Of a stretch of 64,000 nucleotides of DNA, positions 17,257 through 26,056 are shown piece by piece. Made by a program: the position numbers and the translations under genes. The notes below the pieces were generated by a model that was not told the DNA's origin, ran no database searches, and worked only from the letters and a program-made list of their open reading frames with translations. Each line of letters starts with the position of its first letter. The stretch's first letter is position 1. This stretch comes from Streptomyces sp. NBC_01298 (GTDB lineage: Bacteria; Actinomycetota; Actinomycetes; Streptomycetales; Streptomycetaceae): the NCBI RefSeq assembly GCF_035978755.1, contig NZ_CP108414.1:5828001-5892000 (forward strand), given 5' to 3'.

Positions 17257-18630
17257 GTGAGGTGGGCCCTCGTCAAGGTGTGCCTCGCGGTCACCGTGAT
17301 GGTGGTCGTGGCCTTCGCCGTACCGCTCGGGCTGGTCGTCCAGGAGATGGCCAGCGACCGGGCGTTCTCCAACGCCGAGCGGCAGGCCGCCACCATCGGG
17401 CCGACGCTGTCCATCACCACCGACCCGGTGCAGTTGCGCAAGGCCGTGGAGTCCACGCAGATGGGCGCCGACCGGCGGATGGGCGTGCACGTCCCGGCCG
17501 TCGGGGACACCCCGCGCGTGGACATCGGCGACGGCTGGGCCGGCGAGCGCGCCGTCTCCGAGACCCGGCGGATCGGGCGGGCCGCGACCGTCCCGGTGAG
17601 GGGCGGCGGTTTCGCGCTGCTCCAGCCCGTGGCCCTCGGCTCCGGGGACATCGCCGTGGTGGAGATCCTGGTGCCGGAGAGCGAGGTCAGCAATGGCGTC
17701 GCCACCGCCTGGGTGGTCCTCGCGGGCGTCGGGCTCGCCCTGGTCGTGGGCTCGGTGGCGGTCGCGGACCGGCTCGGCGCGCGCCTGGTGCGGCCCGCCG
17801 AGCGGCTCGCGGACGCCGCGCACCGGCTGGGCGAGGGGCGGCTGGGGGCCCGGGTGCCGGAGGACGGGCCGAAGGAACTCCGCTCGGCGGCCGTCGCGTT
17901 CAACTCGATGGCGGACCAGGTGGTGGAACTCCTGGCCAACGAGCGGGAGCTGGCCGCCGACCTCTCGCACCGGCTGCGGACCCCGCTGACGGTGCTCCGC
18001 CTCAACGCGGCCTCCCTCGGCGACGGCCCGGCGGCGGAGCACACCCGGGCGGCCGTGGAGCAGCTGGAGCGGGAGGTCGACACGATCATCCGTACCGCCC
18101 GCGAGCAGCGTCCGGCCGCCGCGCAGGGTCCGGGCGCCGGCTGCGACGCCTCCGAGGTGATCCGCGACCGGATGGGGTTCTGGTCGGCGCTGGCGGAGGA
18201 CGAGGGCCGCGAGGTGCGGCTCGCGGGGGTGGACCGTACGGTACGGATCCCCGTGGCCCGGCCGGAACTCGCCGCGGCGCTGGACGCCATGCTGGGCAAC
18301 GTGTTCCGGCACACCCCCGAGGGCACCCCGTTCGCGGTGGACGTCCACGACGCCGGGGACGCGGTCATCGTGCTCGTCTCGGACGCGGGGGGCGGCATCG
18401 CCGATCCGGACGCGGCCCTGCGGCGCGGCAACGACGGCGGCCGCGACGGGTCGACGGGCCTGGGGCTGGACATCGTGCGGCGGGTCGCGGAGTCGACGGG
18501 CGGGGACGTGCGGCTGGGGCGCTCGGTGCTCGGCGGCACCGAGGTGCGGGTGTGGATCGCCCTGGACGGGCGGACGCGGGGCGAGTCCGCCCGCGGCGGA
18601 CGCAGCCGGCGCAGGCGGCGGCGCAACTGA
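17257..18630 (+). CDS. Sensor histidine kinase
   Basis: 457 aa. Two membrane helices (about 7-28 and 150-170) bracket an extracytoplasmic sensor of about 120 residues; HAMP (170-220); dimerisation box with phospho-acceptor H238 (DLSHRLRTPLT); ATPase with N box LGNVFRHTPEG, G1 VSDAGGGI and G2 STGLGLDIV. The C-terminus ends in a strongly basic Arg run. GTG 17257 has GGGG upstream and lies 10 bp after the regulator stop, forming a two-gene operon. The sensed signal cannot be inferred. Confidence 0.95.
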   Translation: MRWALVKVCLAVTVMVVVAFAVPLGLVVQEMASDRAFSNAERQAATIGPTLSITTDPVQLRKAVESTQMGADRRMGVHVPAVGDTPRVDIGDGWAGERAVSETRRIGRAATVPVRGGGFALLQPVALGSGDIAVVEILVPESEVSNGVATAWVVLAGVGLALVVGSVAVADRLGARLVRPAERLADAAHRLGEGRLGARVPEDGPKELRSAAVAFNSMADQVVELLANERELAADLSHRLRTPLTVLRLNAASLGDGPAAEHTRAAVEQLEREVDTIIRTAREQRPAAAQGPGAGCDASEVIRDRMGFWSALAEDEGREVRLAGVDRTVRIPVARPELAAALDAMLGNVFRHTPEGTPFAVDVHDAGDAVIVLVSDAGGGIADPDAALRRGNDGGRDGSTGLGLDIVRRVAESTGGDVRLGRSVLGGTEVRVWIALDGRTRGESARGGRSRRRRRRN

Positions 18631-18698
18631 CGTAACCGCGCGGGTGGCGGGGGCGCGCCGCGCGTTCGGCATGTCCCCCTGTCGGTACGGTCCGCGCC

Positions 18699-18863
18699 AT
18701 GGACACCCTCATCTTCGGCGGCCTCCTCGCCACCTCCATCGCGATGTACCGGGACTCCCCGAGGTTCGTCGTGCTCGGCGCCTGGTGGCTCGTGCTCCTC
18801 GCCGTGATCCTGCTGATGGCGCACCACATCACCAGCGGCCTCGCCCTCACCTTGAGCTACTGA
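18699..18863 (+). CDS. DUF5993 family small membrane protein
   Basis: 54 aa, too short for many gene finders. Two hydrophobic helices (DTLIFGGLLATSIAMY; FVVLGAWWLVLLAVILLMAHHI) make a small integral membrane protein. It matches the DUF5993 proteins that sit directly upstream of DsbB-like genes in Streptomyces. TACGGT at 18686-18691 is exactly 7 nt before ATG 18699 and no ribosome site is present, so it probably heads a leaderless bicistronic mRNA. The next gene starts 2 bp after its stop. A chaperone or cofactor role for the partner is inference. Confidence 0.8.
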   Translation: MDTLIFGGLLATSIAMYRDSPRFVVLGAWWLVLLAVILLMAHHITSGLALTLSY

Positions 18864-18865
18864 CC

Positions 18866-19516
18866 GTGGCCGCGATGTCCAGCCTCCTCCCGGAGGCTTC
18901 CCTGGAGGGCGGCCTGCTGGGCCGGGTCCAGTTCTGGTTCGCGTGCGCCTTCGCCGTCGGCTGGACGGGGGTGGTGTGCGGCGGGCTCTTCTACCAGTTC
19001 GGGATGGGGGAGTACCCGTGCCCGCTCTGCATCGTGCAGCGGATGTTCATGCTGCTGGCGGCCATGGGGGCGGCCCACATCGTCCGGACGGCGCTCTCGC
19101 GCGGGGCGGTCGGCGGCCGCGACTACATGATGGGCTGGGGCCTGTCCCTGGTCGCCGTGACCGCCGGCTCGTTCGCCTCGTGGCGGCAGACGACGCTGCA
19201 CATCCTGCCCGGTGACAAGGGGTACGGGAGCGAGGTGTTCGGCCTGCACCTCTACGTCTGGGCGTTGATCCTCTTCCAGGCCTCGGTCGTCGCCGTCGGC
19301 ATCGTCCTGGCCTTCGCCCACGCCACCGCGGACCGGGTCGTCCCGGCGCAGGAATCGGGACCGTACCGCACGGTGGGGATGCTCGCGCTGTGGTTCCTGT
19401 CCCTGGTGATCGCCGTGAACCTCGTGGCCGTCTTCCTGGAAGAGGGCTTCCACTGGTTCCTGCCGGACGACCCGACGCGCTACCAGTTCTTCTACGACGT
19501 GGGGATCCTGGACTAG
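18866..19516 (+). CDS. DsbB-like disulfide bond formation membrane protein lacking the second Cys pair
   Basis: 216 aa with four to five membrane helices. It keeps the DsbB quinone-proximal CPLC motif (GEYPCPLCIVQRM). The later extracytoplasmic loop, which in DsbB carries the second Cys pair, reads RQTTLHILPGDKGYGSEVFG and has no Cys. It therefore cannot relay electrons by the classical DsbA-DsbB route unless a partner supplies thiols. GTG 18866 starts 2 bp after DUF5993; ATG 18875 is an alternative. No DsbA-like gene is nearby. Confidence 0.8.
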   Translation: MAAMSSLLPEASLEGGLLGRVQFWFACAFAVGWTGVVCGGLFYQFGMGEYPCPLCIVQRMFMLLAAMGAAHIVRTALSRGAVGGRDYMMGWGLSLVAVTAGSFASWRQTTLHILPGDKGYGSEVFGLHLYVWALILFQASVVAVGIVLAFAHATADRVVPAQESGPYRTVGMLALWFLSLVIAVNLVAVFLEEGFHWFLPDDPTRYQFFYDVGILD

Positions 19517-19635
19517 CTGAGGTTGGCGCGGAGTCGACGCCTCTCGCGCGGGAATCCGCCCGACCTGCTTGAGTGGGTCCGCCCTTCTTCGGGTTCTCCT
19601 CCCCCATTTCCTTCCGTACGCGATGGGAAGCCGTC

Positions 19636-20310
19636 ATGCGCTACGCAGTCCTCGGCACCGGGATCGTCGGCCGTACGGTCGCCACCCGGTTGCTCTCCCT
19701 CGGCCACGAGGTCGTCATCGGCACCCGGAACCCCGGGGCCACCCTCGACCGCGCCGAGTACGCCGCGTGGCAGCGGGCCAACCCGGCGGCGGGCCTCGCC
19801 CCCTTCGCGGAGGCGGCGCGGCTCGGCGAGGTGCTCGTCAACGCCACGGGCGGGCAGGTCAGCGTGGCCGCCCTGACGGAGGCCGACGCCGCGCACCTGG
19901 ACGGCAAGATCCTGATCGACATCGCGAACCCCCTGGACTTCTCGCGCGGGTTCCCGCCCGGCCTCGACCCGGTGGACAGCGACAGCCTGGGCGAGCTGAT
20001 CCAGCGGACCTTCCCGGGGCTGCGCGTGGTCAAGACGCTGAACACGATGAACTGCCAGGTCATGGTTGACCCGGGCAGGGTCCCCGGCGCACACACGGTG
20101 TTCCTCTCGGGTGAGGACGCCGGGGCGAAGAAGGCGGTACGGGAACTCCTGTACTCCTTCGACTGGAGCGAGCACAGCGTCATCGACCTGGGCGGCATCG
20201 AGAGCGCGCGCGGCACGGAGATGCTGCTGCCGGTCTGGCTCCGGCTGATGGGGACCCTGGGGCACACGGACTTCAACTTCCACATCCAGGGCGCGAACCG
20301 GACGGAGTAG
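19636..20310 (+). CDS. NADP-dependent F420 reductase-like oxidoreductase
   Basis: 224 aa. N-terminal Rossmann fold with VLGTGIVGRTVA (GxGxxG, residues 5-11) and the phosphate-binding-type GTRNP after strand 2, as in NADPH:F420 oxidoreductase and related proteins. Other family marks are DIANPLDFSRGFPPG and VKTLNTMNCQVM. ATG 19636 is preferred to the upstream frame start because it begins the Rossmann strand and has GGGAAG upstream. The true cofactor partner is not certain; F420 is used by actinobacteria. Confidence 0.8.
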   Translation: MRYAVLGTGIVGRTVATRLLSLGHEVVIGTRNPGATLDRAEYAAWQRANPAAGLAPFAEAARLGEVLVNATGGQVSVAALTEADAAHLDGKILIDIANPLDFSRGFPPGLDPVDSDSLGELIQRTFPGLRVVKTLNTMNCQVMVDPGRVPGAHTVFLSGEDAGAKKAVRELLYSFDWSEHSVIDLGGIESARGTEMLLPVWLRLMGTLGHTDFNFHIQGANRTE

Positions 20311-20402
20311 CTCCCGCCGGGAAGGAGCGGCTCCCGCCCGGACGGAGGCGGAGATCTTGCCGCCCCCCGGAGGCGGGCCGAGGGTGGCCGTGACGAAGAA
20401 GC

Positions 20403-21683
20403 TCATGGAGACCGTGAAGGGGCTGGCGGCGATGAAGAGTTCGGGCTGAGCCCCGGCACCGGTGCCGGTCGCGCGACCGGCCCCAGGATCCGGTCGGCGG
20501 CCGCCCACGCCAGTACCGCGGAGGCGGCCGCGGCCGCGCAGGAGACGGCGAAGGCGGCCCGGTACCCGTAGGCCGCGGCGAGCGGACCGGAGGCGGCCGC
20601 GGCCAGTGCCTGGCCGACGATCAGCCCGCTGCCGGCCAGGGTCATGGCCTCGCCCATCCGCCGCGCGGGGCCGGCTCGTTCCACGAGGCCGAACAGCGCG
20701 ATCAGGTGCGGGGCGACGGCCAGTCCGATCCCGGCGACGGCGAAGGCCGCGCCCCACAGGCCGGAGACGGCGAGCAGCGGAAGCGTCAGCAGCGCCTGGG
20801 CGGCGATGGTCCGGCGCAGCCGGACGGTCAGGCTCGCCGACCCGGGCCGGGCCACGGTCACGAAGCCGGCCACCGAGCTGGTCACGGCCATGGCGGCCCA
20901 TACGAGCCCGGCGGCCCCGGGGGATCCGACGGCCACGGCGAGGGCGTTGACCCCGGTATTGGCCCCGCTCCAGGCGGCGCCCTGGAGGACGGCCACGAGG
21001 AACAGCAGCGCGAGCCCCGGAGACCACAGCCGTACGTCGCCCCGCGCGGCGGCGCCGACTTGTCCCATGGGGTCTTGCCGCATCGGGCCGGGCGCCGTGG
21101 GATGCAGGGCGAAGAGCGTCCCGAACACCAGGCCCAGGGCGGCCGCCAGGACCAGCGCCGAGGCGGGGTGGACGGTCACCGCGAGGATCCCGGCCAGCGC
21201 GGGCCCCACCATGAAGCCGACCTCGTCGAGGGTGGTGTCGAAGGAGAGCGCGGCCCCGACCAGGGCCTTGTCCTCTCCGGCCAGCCGCGCCCACCGGGCC
21301 CGGGCCAGCGGCCCGACCTGGGCCGCCGTGAGGCCGGCGGCGACGGCGAGCGCGATGCGGGCGGCGAGCGGCAGTCCGCCCAGGACGGCGGAGACGAGGG
21401 CGAGGAGCACGGCGGCGTTCGCGACGCAGGCGATCAGCAGGACGGGCCGGTGGCCGCGCCGGTCGGCGAGCCGGCCGATCACCGGGCCGCCGAGGGCCTG
21501 GCCGAGCCAGAGGGCGGCGGCGATGGTCCCGGCGTCGCCGATGCCGTCGCGTTCGTTGATGAGCAGCAGCGTCCCGATGGGGCACAGCGCGGCGGGCAGG
21601 CGGGCGAGGAACCCGTAGACGGGCAGGGCGGGGCCGCCGAGGGCGAACACCCCGCGGAAGCCGGCGGGTGCGGGCGTGGGCAT
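20403..21683 (-). CDS. MFS transporter
   Basis: 426 aa, about twelve hydrophobic helices, with the MFS loop 2-3 signature degenerated as GPVIGRLADRRGHRP (residues about 68-82). The hydrophilic C-terminal tail is rich in Pro/Ser. ATG 21683 has GGAGG 6 nt upstream, ruling out the TTG two codons earlier. The gene is convergent with the oxidoreductase, with a 92-bp gap. Likely a drug or metabolite exporter, but substrate cannot be told. Confidence 0.85.
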   Translation of the reverse strand: MPTPAPAGFRGVFALGGPALPVYGFLARLPAALCPIGTLLLINERDGIGDAGTIAAALWLGQALGGPVIGRLADRRGHRPVLLIACVANAAVLLALVSAVLGGLPLAARIALAVAAGLTAAQVGPLARARWARLAGEDKALVGAALSFDTTLDEVGFMVGPALAGILAVTVHPASALVLAAALGLVFGTLFALHPTAPGPMRQDPMGQVGAAARGDVRLWSPGLALLFLVAVLQGAAWSGANTGVNALAVAVGSPGAAGLVWAAMAVTSSVAGFVTVARPGSASLTVRLRRTIAAQALLTLPLLAVSGLWGAAFAVAGIGLAVAPHLIALFGLVERAGPARRMGEAMTLAGSGLIVGQALAAAASGPLAAAYGYRAAFAVSCAAAAASAVLAWAAADRILGPVARPAPVPGLSPNSSSPPAPSRSP

Positions 21684-21831
21684 GGACAACCTCCAGCCGC
21701 ACGCCGACCCTCCCGTTTCTCCGGCGCGCGCCGTTGCCCGTTGGGCTGGACGCTAACGCCGGGGCGGGCCGGTTGGGAAGGGGCTGGAGAGGCCTCTGCG
21801 GGAGGGTCTGCGGGAGGTCTGCGGGAGGTCC

Positions 21832-22335
21832 CTACGGGGCGGAGTCGCCCGAGGTCAGCCGCCTGGCCTGGGCGCGGCCGACCTCGGCGGCGCGGTGCAG
21901 GTAGTCGGCGATGACCGCCAGTTCGGAGTCGGAGTAGCTCGCCAGAACGGCGCCGAAGGCGCGGCCGGGGGTTTCCCAGGCGGCGCCGATCCGTTCGCGG
22001 GCGGCGGGGGAGAGGGCGACGAGGGAGCGGCGGCGGTCGTTCGGGTCGGCGTGCCGCTCGACGACGCCGGCCTTGACCATGCGGTCCACGAGGCGGGTGG
22101 CGGAGCCGGAGGTCAGGCCGGTGAGGCGGGCGATGTCACCGGTGCTGACCGGCTCGGTCTCCATGTCGAGGAGGGCGACGCACTGCATGTCGGTGGGGTG
22201 CAGGCCTACGTGGTCGGCCATGGCCTGGTTGAAGAGCGAGTAGTCGGCGTAGTGCCGCTGGCTCTCGGTGACGATGCGCGCGAGCAGCTCGGCGCGGCTC
22301 CACTCATCACTCGAACGAGCGTAATCGGTTGACAT
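21832..22335 (-). CDS. MarR family transcriptional regulator
   Basis: 167 aa. The winged helix (VSTGDIARLTGLTSGSATRLVDRMVKAGVVERHADPNDRRRSLV is the whole binding region, about residues 62-106) is canonical, including the D-x-N-D-R-R-R wing. ATG 22335 has GGAG 6 nt upstream. It is divergent from the NAD(P)-binding protein gene, with an inverted repeat in the intervening 102 bp; it probably controls that gene and itself. Confidence 0.9.
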   Translation of the reverse strand: MSTDYARSSDEWSRAELLARIVTESQRHYADYSLFNQAMADHVGLHPTDMQCVALLDMETEPVSTGDIARLTGLTSGSATRLVDRMVKAGVVERHADPNDRRRSLVALSPAARERIGAAWETPGRAFGAVLASYSDSELAVIADYLHRAAEVGRAQARRLTSGDSAP

Positions 22336-22359
22336 CGGCTTCTCCGTGCTCCAAATTTG

Positions 22360-22401
22360 TCTGTGTGGCGCAGAGAATGCGTCACACAGAATCTGCGTCA
22401 C
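22360..22401. promoter_or_regulatory. Candidate MarR operator region
   Basis: Inverted repeat TCTGTGTG (22360-22367) and CACACAGA (22383-22390), plus a direct repeat TGCGTCAC at 22378 and 22394, 16 bp apart. It lies between the divergent MarR and NAD(P)-binding protein genes. Operator function is inferred from position. Confidence 0.5.
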
Positions 22402-22437
22402 GTATCCATTCTAGAGCAGGAAGAGCAGGAATCCGCC

Positions 22438-23343
22438 ATGTCGCACACGCCCAACACGCCCCGCACGCCGAACACCCTGAACACGCCGAACACCCTGAAC
22501 GCGCCGAACACCCTGAACACGCCCGAGGTCCTCGTCACCGGTGGCCGCGGCTCCATCGCCCGCGGTCTCTCGTCCCTCCTCGCCGCCCACGGCGTCCCGC
22601 ACCGCCTCGCATCCCGCGAGCCGGACTCGCCCGGCACCGTCCGCTGCGACCTCACCGATCCCGCGACCTTCCCCGCAGCCCTCGCCGGCGTCCGCTCCGT
22701 CTTCCTCTACGCCGAGGCCGCCGCCATCGACGCCTTCGTGAAGGAGGCCGTGAGCGCCGGCGTCGAACACATCGTCCTCCTTTCCTCCTCCTCGGTCCTC
22801 GCCCCCGACGCCGCCGGCAGCCCCCTCGCCGCCTCCCACCTCGCGGTGGAGCGGGCCCTCCTCGCCTTCCCGCTGCGCACCACCCTGCTGCGCCCCGGAT
22901 CCTTCGCGAGCAATGCCCTCGGCTGGGCCCGGTCGTTGAAATCGGGCCGCCCGGTCCACCTGCCGTACCCGGGGGCGTACAGCGACCCGGTCCACGAGAC
23001 CGACCTCGCCGAAGCCGCCTTCGCGGTCCTGACCGACCCCTCGCTCGCCGGTCGCGCGTACACCCTGACCGGGCCGCGGACACTGACCTTCGCCGCCCAG
23101 CTGGCCCTACTGGGCGAGGCCGTGGGCCACCCCATACCCTTCGAGCCCGTCTCGCGCGAGCAGTGGAAGGCCGAGGCCGACGGCTACATACCGGGCCCGT
23201 ACGCGGAGGCCCTGCTCGACTTCTGGGCCGCCTCGGACGGCCTTCCGGTCGGCCTCACCGAGGATCTGCAGCACCTCACCGGCCATGCGCCGCGCACCTT
23301 CGAGACCTGGTCAGCGGACCATGCGGACGCCTTCCGGGCTTAG
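22438..23343 (+). CDS. NmrA-like NAD(P)-binding protein with repeat-expanded N-terminus
   Basis: 301 aa atypical short-chain dehydrogenase/NAD(P)H-binding protein. The coenzyme motif VLVTGGRGSIARGL begins near residue 32; VEHIVLLSSSSVL and LLRPGSFASNALGWA follow the NmrA/QOR2 pattern. The first about 30 residues are TPNTLN-type repeats encoded by three 18-bp units (22465-22518) and precede the first strand, so they are probably a disordered extension. ATG 22438 has AGGAA upstream. Divergent from MarR, fitting an inducible redox sensor or quinone reductase role. Confidence 0.8.
   Translation: MSHTPNTPRTPNTLNTPNTLNAPNTLNTPEVLVTGGRGSIARGLSSLLAAHGVPHRLASREPDSPGTVRCDLTDPATFPAALAGVRSVFLYAEAAAIDAFVKEAVSAGVEHIVLLSSSSVLAPDAAGSPLAASHLAVERALLAFPLRTTLLRPGSFASNALGWARSLKSGRPVHLPYPGAYSDPVHETDLAEAAFAVLTDPSLAGRAYTLTGPRTLTFAAQLALLGEAVGHPIPFEPVSREQWKAEADGYIPGPYAEALLDFWAASDGLPVGLTEDLQHLTGHAPRTFETWSADHADAFRA
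22465..22518. repeat. 18-bp coding tandem repeat, three units
   Basis: Three head-to-tail units of (A/G)CGCCGAACACCCTGAAC at 22465, 22483 and 22501 encode the TPNTLN or APNTLN hexapeptide at the N-terminus of the NmrA-like protein. The frame is preserved. Confidence 0.9.
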
Positions 23344-23425
23344 CCGTCTTCCCCGGCCCCGGGCGCCTCCGTCGGTGGAGGCACGTGTTAGCGTCCGCCG
23401 ATTGATCGATTTCCCAGGGGGGAAC

Positions 23426-25150
23426 ATGAGAAGGCTTTTGGGCGCGGGTGTCACGGTTGCGCTGCTCGTCACCGGCGGCATCGCGGGTGCGGGCACGGCC
23501 ATGGCGGCCGGGGACCCGACGTTCTACTTCAGTCCGGTCGAGGACAAGGTCCTCATGCCGGGCGAGGGGTGGGCCGAGCTGGCCCCGTCGAGCACCGGCG
23601 GGAACGGCGACGGGAAGGCGGACGGCACCTACGTCTACGTCGTGAGCAAGAAGCCGCTCACGGACGCCGGCTGGTCCGGGGGTGGGGCGCCGGCCGGGCT
23701 GAAGGTGGGCCTGACGGAGAGCTGCGCACCGAAGGCCGGTATCGCCGGCGTGTACCTGTGCAACCTGGACGGGTGGAACAACCCGTATCCGCAGATATCG
23801 GCTCCGAGTTCGACGGCGAACGGCGTGACGGCCTACTACGGCCTGGTCTACGTGCCGCGCGGCGCCAGCATCACCGCGGGCATCAAGGAGGCGCAGACCG
23901 CGGGATCCAAGGCCATCGGCCCGCGTCGGGCGCACGCCACGGTCACCGTGAAGAGCAAGGCGCACGTCGCGCTGAACACCGTCACGCAGTCGACGCCGAC
24001 GCTGCCGGCGGGCGGCTCGGTGATGCAGACGGTGGAGTTGCACGCGGTCGACAAGGGCAGGCTGCAGTTGAGCCTCTCCCCGGCGGCGGGCTTCCGCCGG
24101 TGGGACCAGGACGAGCTGAAGGTCACGGTTACCGGTGTCCAAGCGGGTGGCATGGCCGGTGCCGAGTGCGATCACTCCTTCGGCGAGATCGGCTGGGGCA
24201 ACGAGATCCGCTGCGACATCGCGAAGCCCGGCGACTACACGGTCACCTACAGGCTGACGGCCGATGCGACCACGCCCGCGTGGAAGCTGAGCGCCACCGC
24301 GGTCTATGAGGTGTACACCGGCGGCTGGGGCGACAACCCGGAGACGGCCTCGGACTTCACGATCTCCAGCTCGATACCGGTGTCCCAGCGGTACCGGATC
24401 GTGGGCCGCGACGCCGGGGGCGAGCTGTGGGACTACAAGAGCACGGGCAAGGTCGCCGAGCCGTTCACGCCGGTCGACCCGGTCGGCGGCACCTTCGACT
24501 GGAACCAGTACACCGCGCTGACCAGGCTGGCGCCGGTCACGGTCCAGAGCACCGGGCGGGGTGCGGTGGGGCGGGACAAGGCCGGGGTGCTGTGGCTGCT
24601 CCCGACCTCGGGTGACGGCGGCATCTACAAGAACCGGATACGCGTCGGTGCCGGCTGGAACGTCTACGACACGCTGGTCGGTGTCTCCGACGTGACCGGC
24701 GACAAGAAGGCGGACCTGCTGGCGCGGGACACCGCGGGTGTCCTGTGGCTGTACCAGGGCACGGGCCTGAACTCGAGGCCGTTCGAGACCAGGGTGCAGA
24801 TCGGCCGTGGCTGGAGCATCTACGACCAGCTGGTGGGCGGCGTCGATCTGACCGGTGACGCCAAGCCCGACATGGTGGCCCGGGACAAGGCCGGGAAGCT
24901 GTGGCTGTACCAGGGCACGGGGGTGGCTGCGAAGCCGTTCGCGACCAAGCTGCAGATAGGCACCAACTGGCAGATCTTCAACTCGATCGTCGCGCCGGGT
25001 GACCTGACGTCCGACGGCAAGGCCGACCTGGTGACCCGCGACAAGGCCGGCAGCCTGTGGCTGTACCAGGGCACGGGGGTCGCCGCGAAGCCGTACGCGG
25101 CCGGAGTGAAGGTCGGCACCGGCTTCGGCGGGTACAACCTGCTGTTCTAG
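23426..25150 (+). CDS. Secreted FG-GAP/VCBS-type repeat protein
   Basis: 574 aa. Signal peptide residues 1-27 (MRRLLGAGVTVALLVTGG then AMAA). Residues 30-310 form a beta-rich domain with two apparent disulfide-forming Cys pairs. The C-terminal third holds at least four repeats of the type GRDxAGxLWLYQGTG with DVTGDKKADLL-like calcium loops, the FG-GAP beta-propeller pattern common in Streptomyces exoproteins. ATG 23426 has AGGGGGG upstream. A strong terminator follows. Ligand or partner unknown. Confidence 0.85.
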   Translation: MRRLLGAGVTVALLVTGGIAGAGTAMAAGDPTFYFSPVEDKVLMPGEGWAELAPSSTGGNGDGKADGTYVYVVSKKPLTDAGWSGGGAPAGLKVGLTESCAPKAGIAGVYLCNLDGWNNPYPQISAPSSTANGVTAYYGLVYVPRGASITAGIKEAQTAGSKAIGPRRAHATVTVKSKAHVALNTVTQSTPTLPAGGSVMQTVELHAVDKGRLQLSLSPAAGFRRWDQDELKVTVTGVQAGGMAGAECDHSFGEIGWGNEIRCDIAKPGDYTVTYRLTADATTPAWKLSATAVYEVYTGGWGDNPETASDFTISSSIPVSQRYRIVGRDAGGELWDYKSTGKVAEPFTPVDPVGGTFDWNQYTALTRLAPVTVQSTGRGAVGRDKAGVLWLLPTSGDGGIYKNRIRVGAGWNVYDTLVGVSDVTGDKKADLLARDTAGVLWLYQGTGLNSRPFETRVQIGRGWSIYDQLVGGVDLTGDAKPDMVARDKAGKLWLYQGTGVAAKPFATKLQIGTNWQIFNSIVAPGDLTSDGKADLVTRDKAGSLWLYQGTGVAAKPYAAGVKVGTGFGGYNLLF

Positions 25151-25159
25151 GAAACGCGG

Positions 25160-25193
25160 AAGGCCCCGGTCCGCTTTCGCGGACCGGGGCCTT
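25160..25193 (+). terminator. Intrinsic terminator after the FG-GAP protein gene
   Basis: Stem AAGGCCCCGGTCCGC / GCGGACCGGGGCCTT with a TTTC loop, 9 bp after the stop codon. It also lies near the 3' end of the tRNA-His gene on the other strand and may serve both. Confidence 0.85.
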
Positions 25194-25201
25194 CTCGTCA
25201 G

Positions 25202-25275
25202 GGTGAGTGACGGGACTTGAACCCGCGGCCACCTGGACCACAACCAGGTGCTCTACCAACTGAGCTACACCCACC
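25202..25275 (-). tRNA. tRNA-His (anticodon GTG)
   Basis: A minus-strand cloverleaf with acceptor GTGGGTG / CACTCAC, an encoded extra 5' G (G-1) opposite C73 as typical of tRNA-His, the anticodon loop TTGTGGT with anticodon GTG, and T-arm GGGTTCAAGTCCC. It stands just after orn on the same strand, as in other Streptomyces. Confidence 0.95.
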
Positions 25276-25370
25276 ATGTCCGGTCGGAAAACCGACCGGC
25301 CGAAGAAAAGGGTACAGGGTCCGGGAGGGTGCTCGCTCCCCCCTTTCCCCGCACCCCGCTCCGGTGGGTG

Positions 25371-25973
25371 CTAGGCGCCGGGGACGACGTGCTTGGCGGC
25401 GATGGTGCGCGCCGTGTCCGAGTCCGGACCGGGCTGCGGCACGAAGACGGCCTCCCGGTAGTAGCGCAGCTCGGCGATGGACTCCTTGATGTCCGCGAGC
25501 GCCCGGTGGTTGCCGTTCTTCGGCGGGCTGTTGAAGTAGGCGCGCGGGTACCAGCGGCGTGCCAGCTCCTTGATCGAGGACACGTCCACGATCCGGTAGT
25601 GCAGGTACCCCTCCAGCGCGGCCATGTCGCGCAGCAGGAAGCCGCGGTCGGTGCCGACCGTGTTTCCGCAGAGCGGGGCCTTGCGGGGTTCCTTCACGTG
25701 TTCCCGTACGTAGGCCAGGACCTGTGCCTCCGCGTCCGCGAGGGTGGTCCCGCCGGCCAGCTCGTCGAGCAGGCCGGACGACGTGTGCATCTCGCGCACC
25801 ACGTCGGGCATGGTTTCCAGGGCCGCGTCCGGCGGGCGGATCACAATGTCCACGCCTTCGCCGAGCACGTTGAGCTCCGAGTCGGTGACCAGTGCGGCCA
25901 CCTCGATAAGTGCGTCGTCCGTCAACGAGAGCCCGGTCATCTCGCAGTCGATCCACACCATGCGATCGTTCAT
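25371..25973 (-). CDS. orn: Oligoribonuclease
   Basis: 200 aa DEDDh 3'-5' exoribonuclease that degrades 2-5 nt RNAs (and pGpG from c-di-GMP turnover). Exo [10 protein letters not shown] (D9, E11), Exo [12 protein letters not shown] (with conserved Asp), and Exo [12 protein letters not shown] (His and Asp) are all present, and the length is typical. TAAGGT lies 7 nt before ATG 25973 with only a weak ribosome site, so leaderless translation is possible. The neighbours tRNA-His and adpA give the usual Streptomyces order; in S. coelicolor this is SCO2793. Confidence 0.95.
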   Translation of the reverse strand: MNDRMVWIDCEMTGLSLTDDALIEVAALVTDSELNVLGEGVDIVIRPPDAALETMPDVVREMHTSSGLLDELAGGTTLADAEAQVLAYVREHVKEPRKAPLCGNTVGTDRGFLLRDMAALEGYLHYRIVDVSSIKELARRWYPRAYFNSPPKNGNHRALADIKESIAELRYYREAVFVPQPGPDSDTARTIAAKHVVPGA

Positions 25974-26056
25974 GCGCCCCACCTTATGCGGAAGGTCCCC
26001 CGCATCGGTGACCACCGAGGTGACCACTGGTGCGGGGGACCTTTCCTTGGACCTCG

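Noticed and set aside
20390..20449. Tiny plus-strand frame MTKKLMETVKGLAAMKSSG
   Set aside because: 19 codons, overlaps the MFS gene end, no ribosome site; no support as a gene.
19513..21702. 729-aa minus-strand frame across MFS and oxidoreductase genes
   Set aside because: It is the shadow of the MFS gene in another frame and continues antisense over the Rossmann oxidoreductase.
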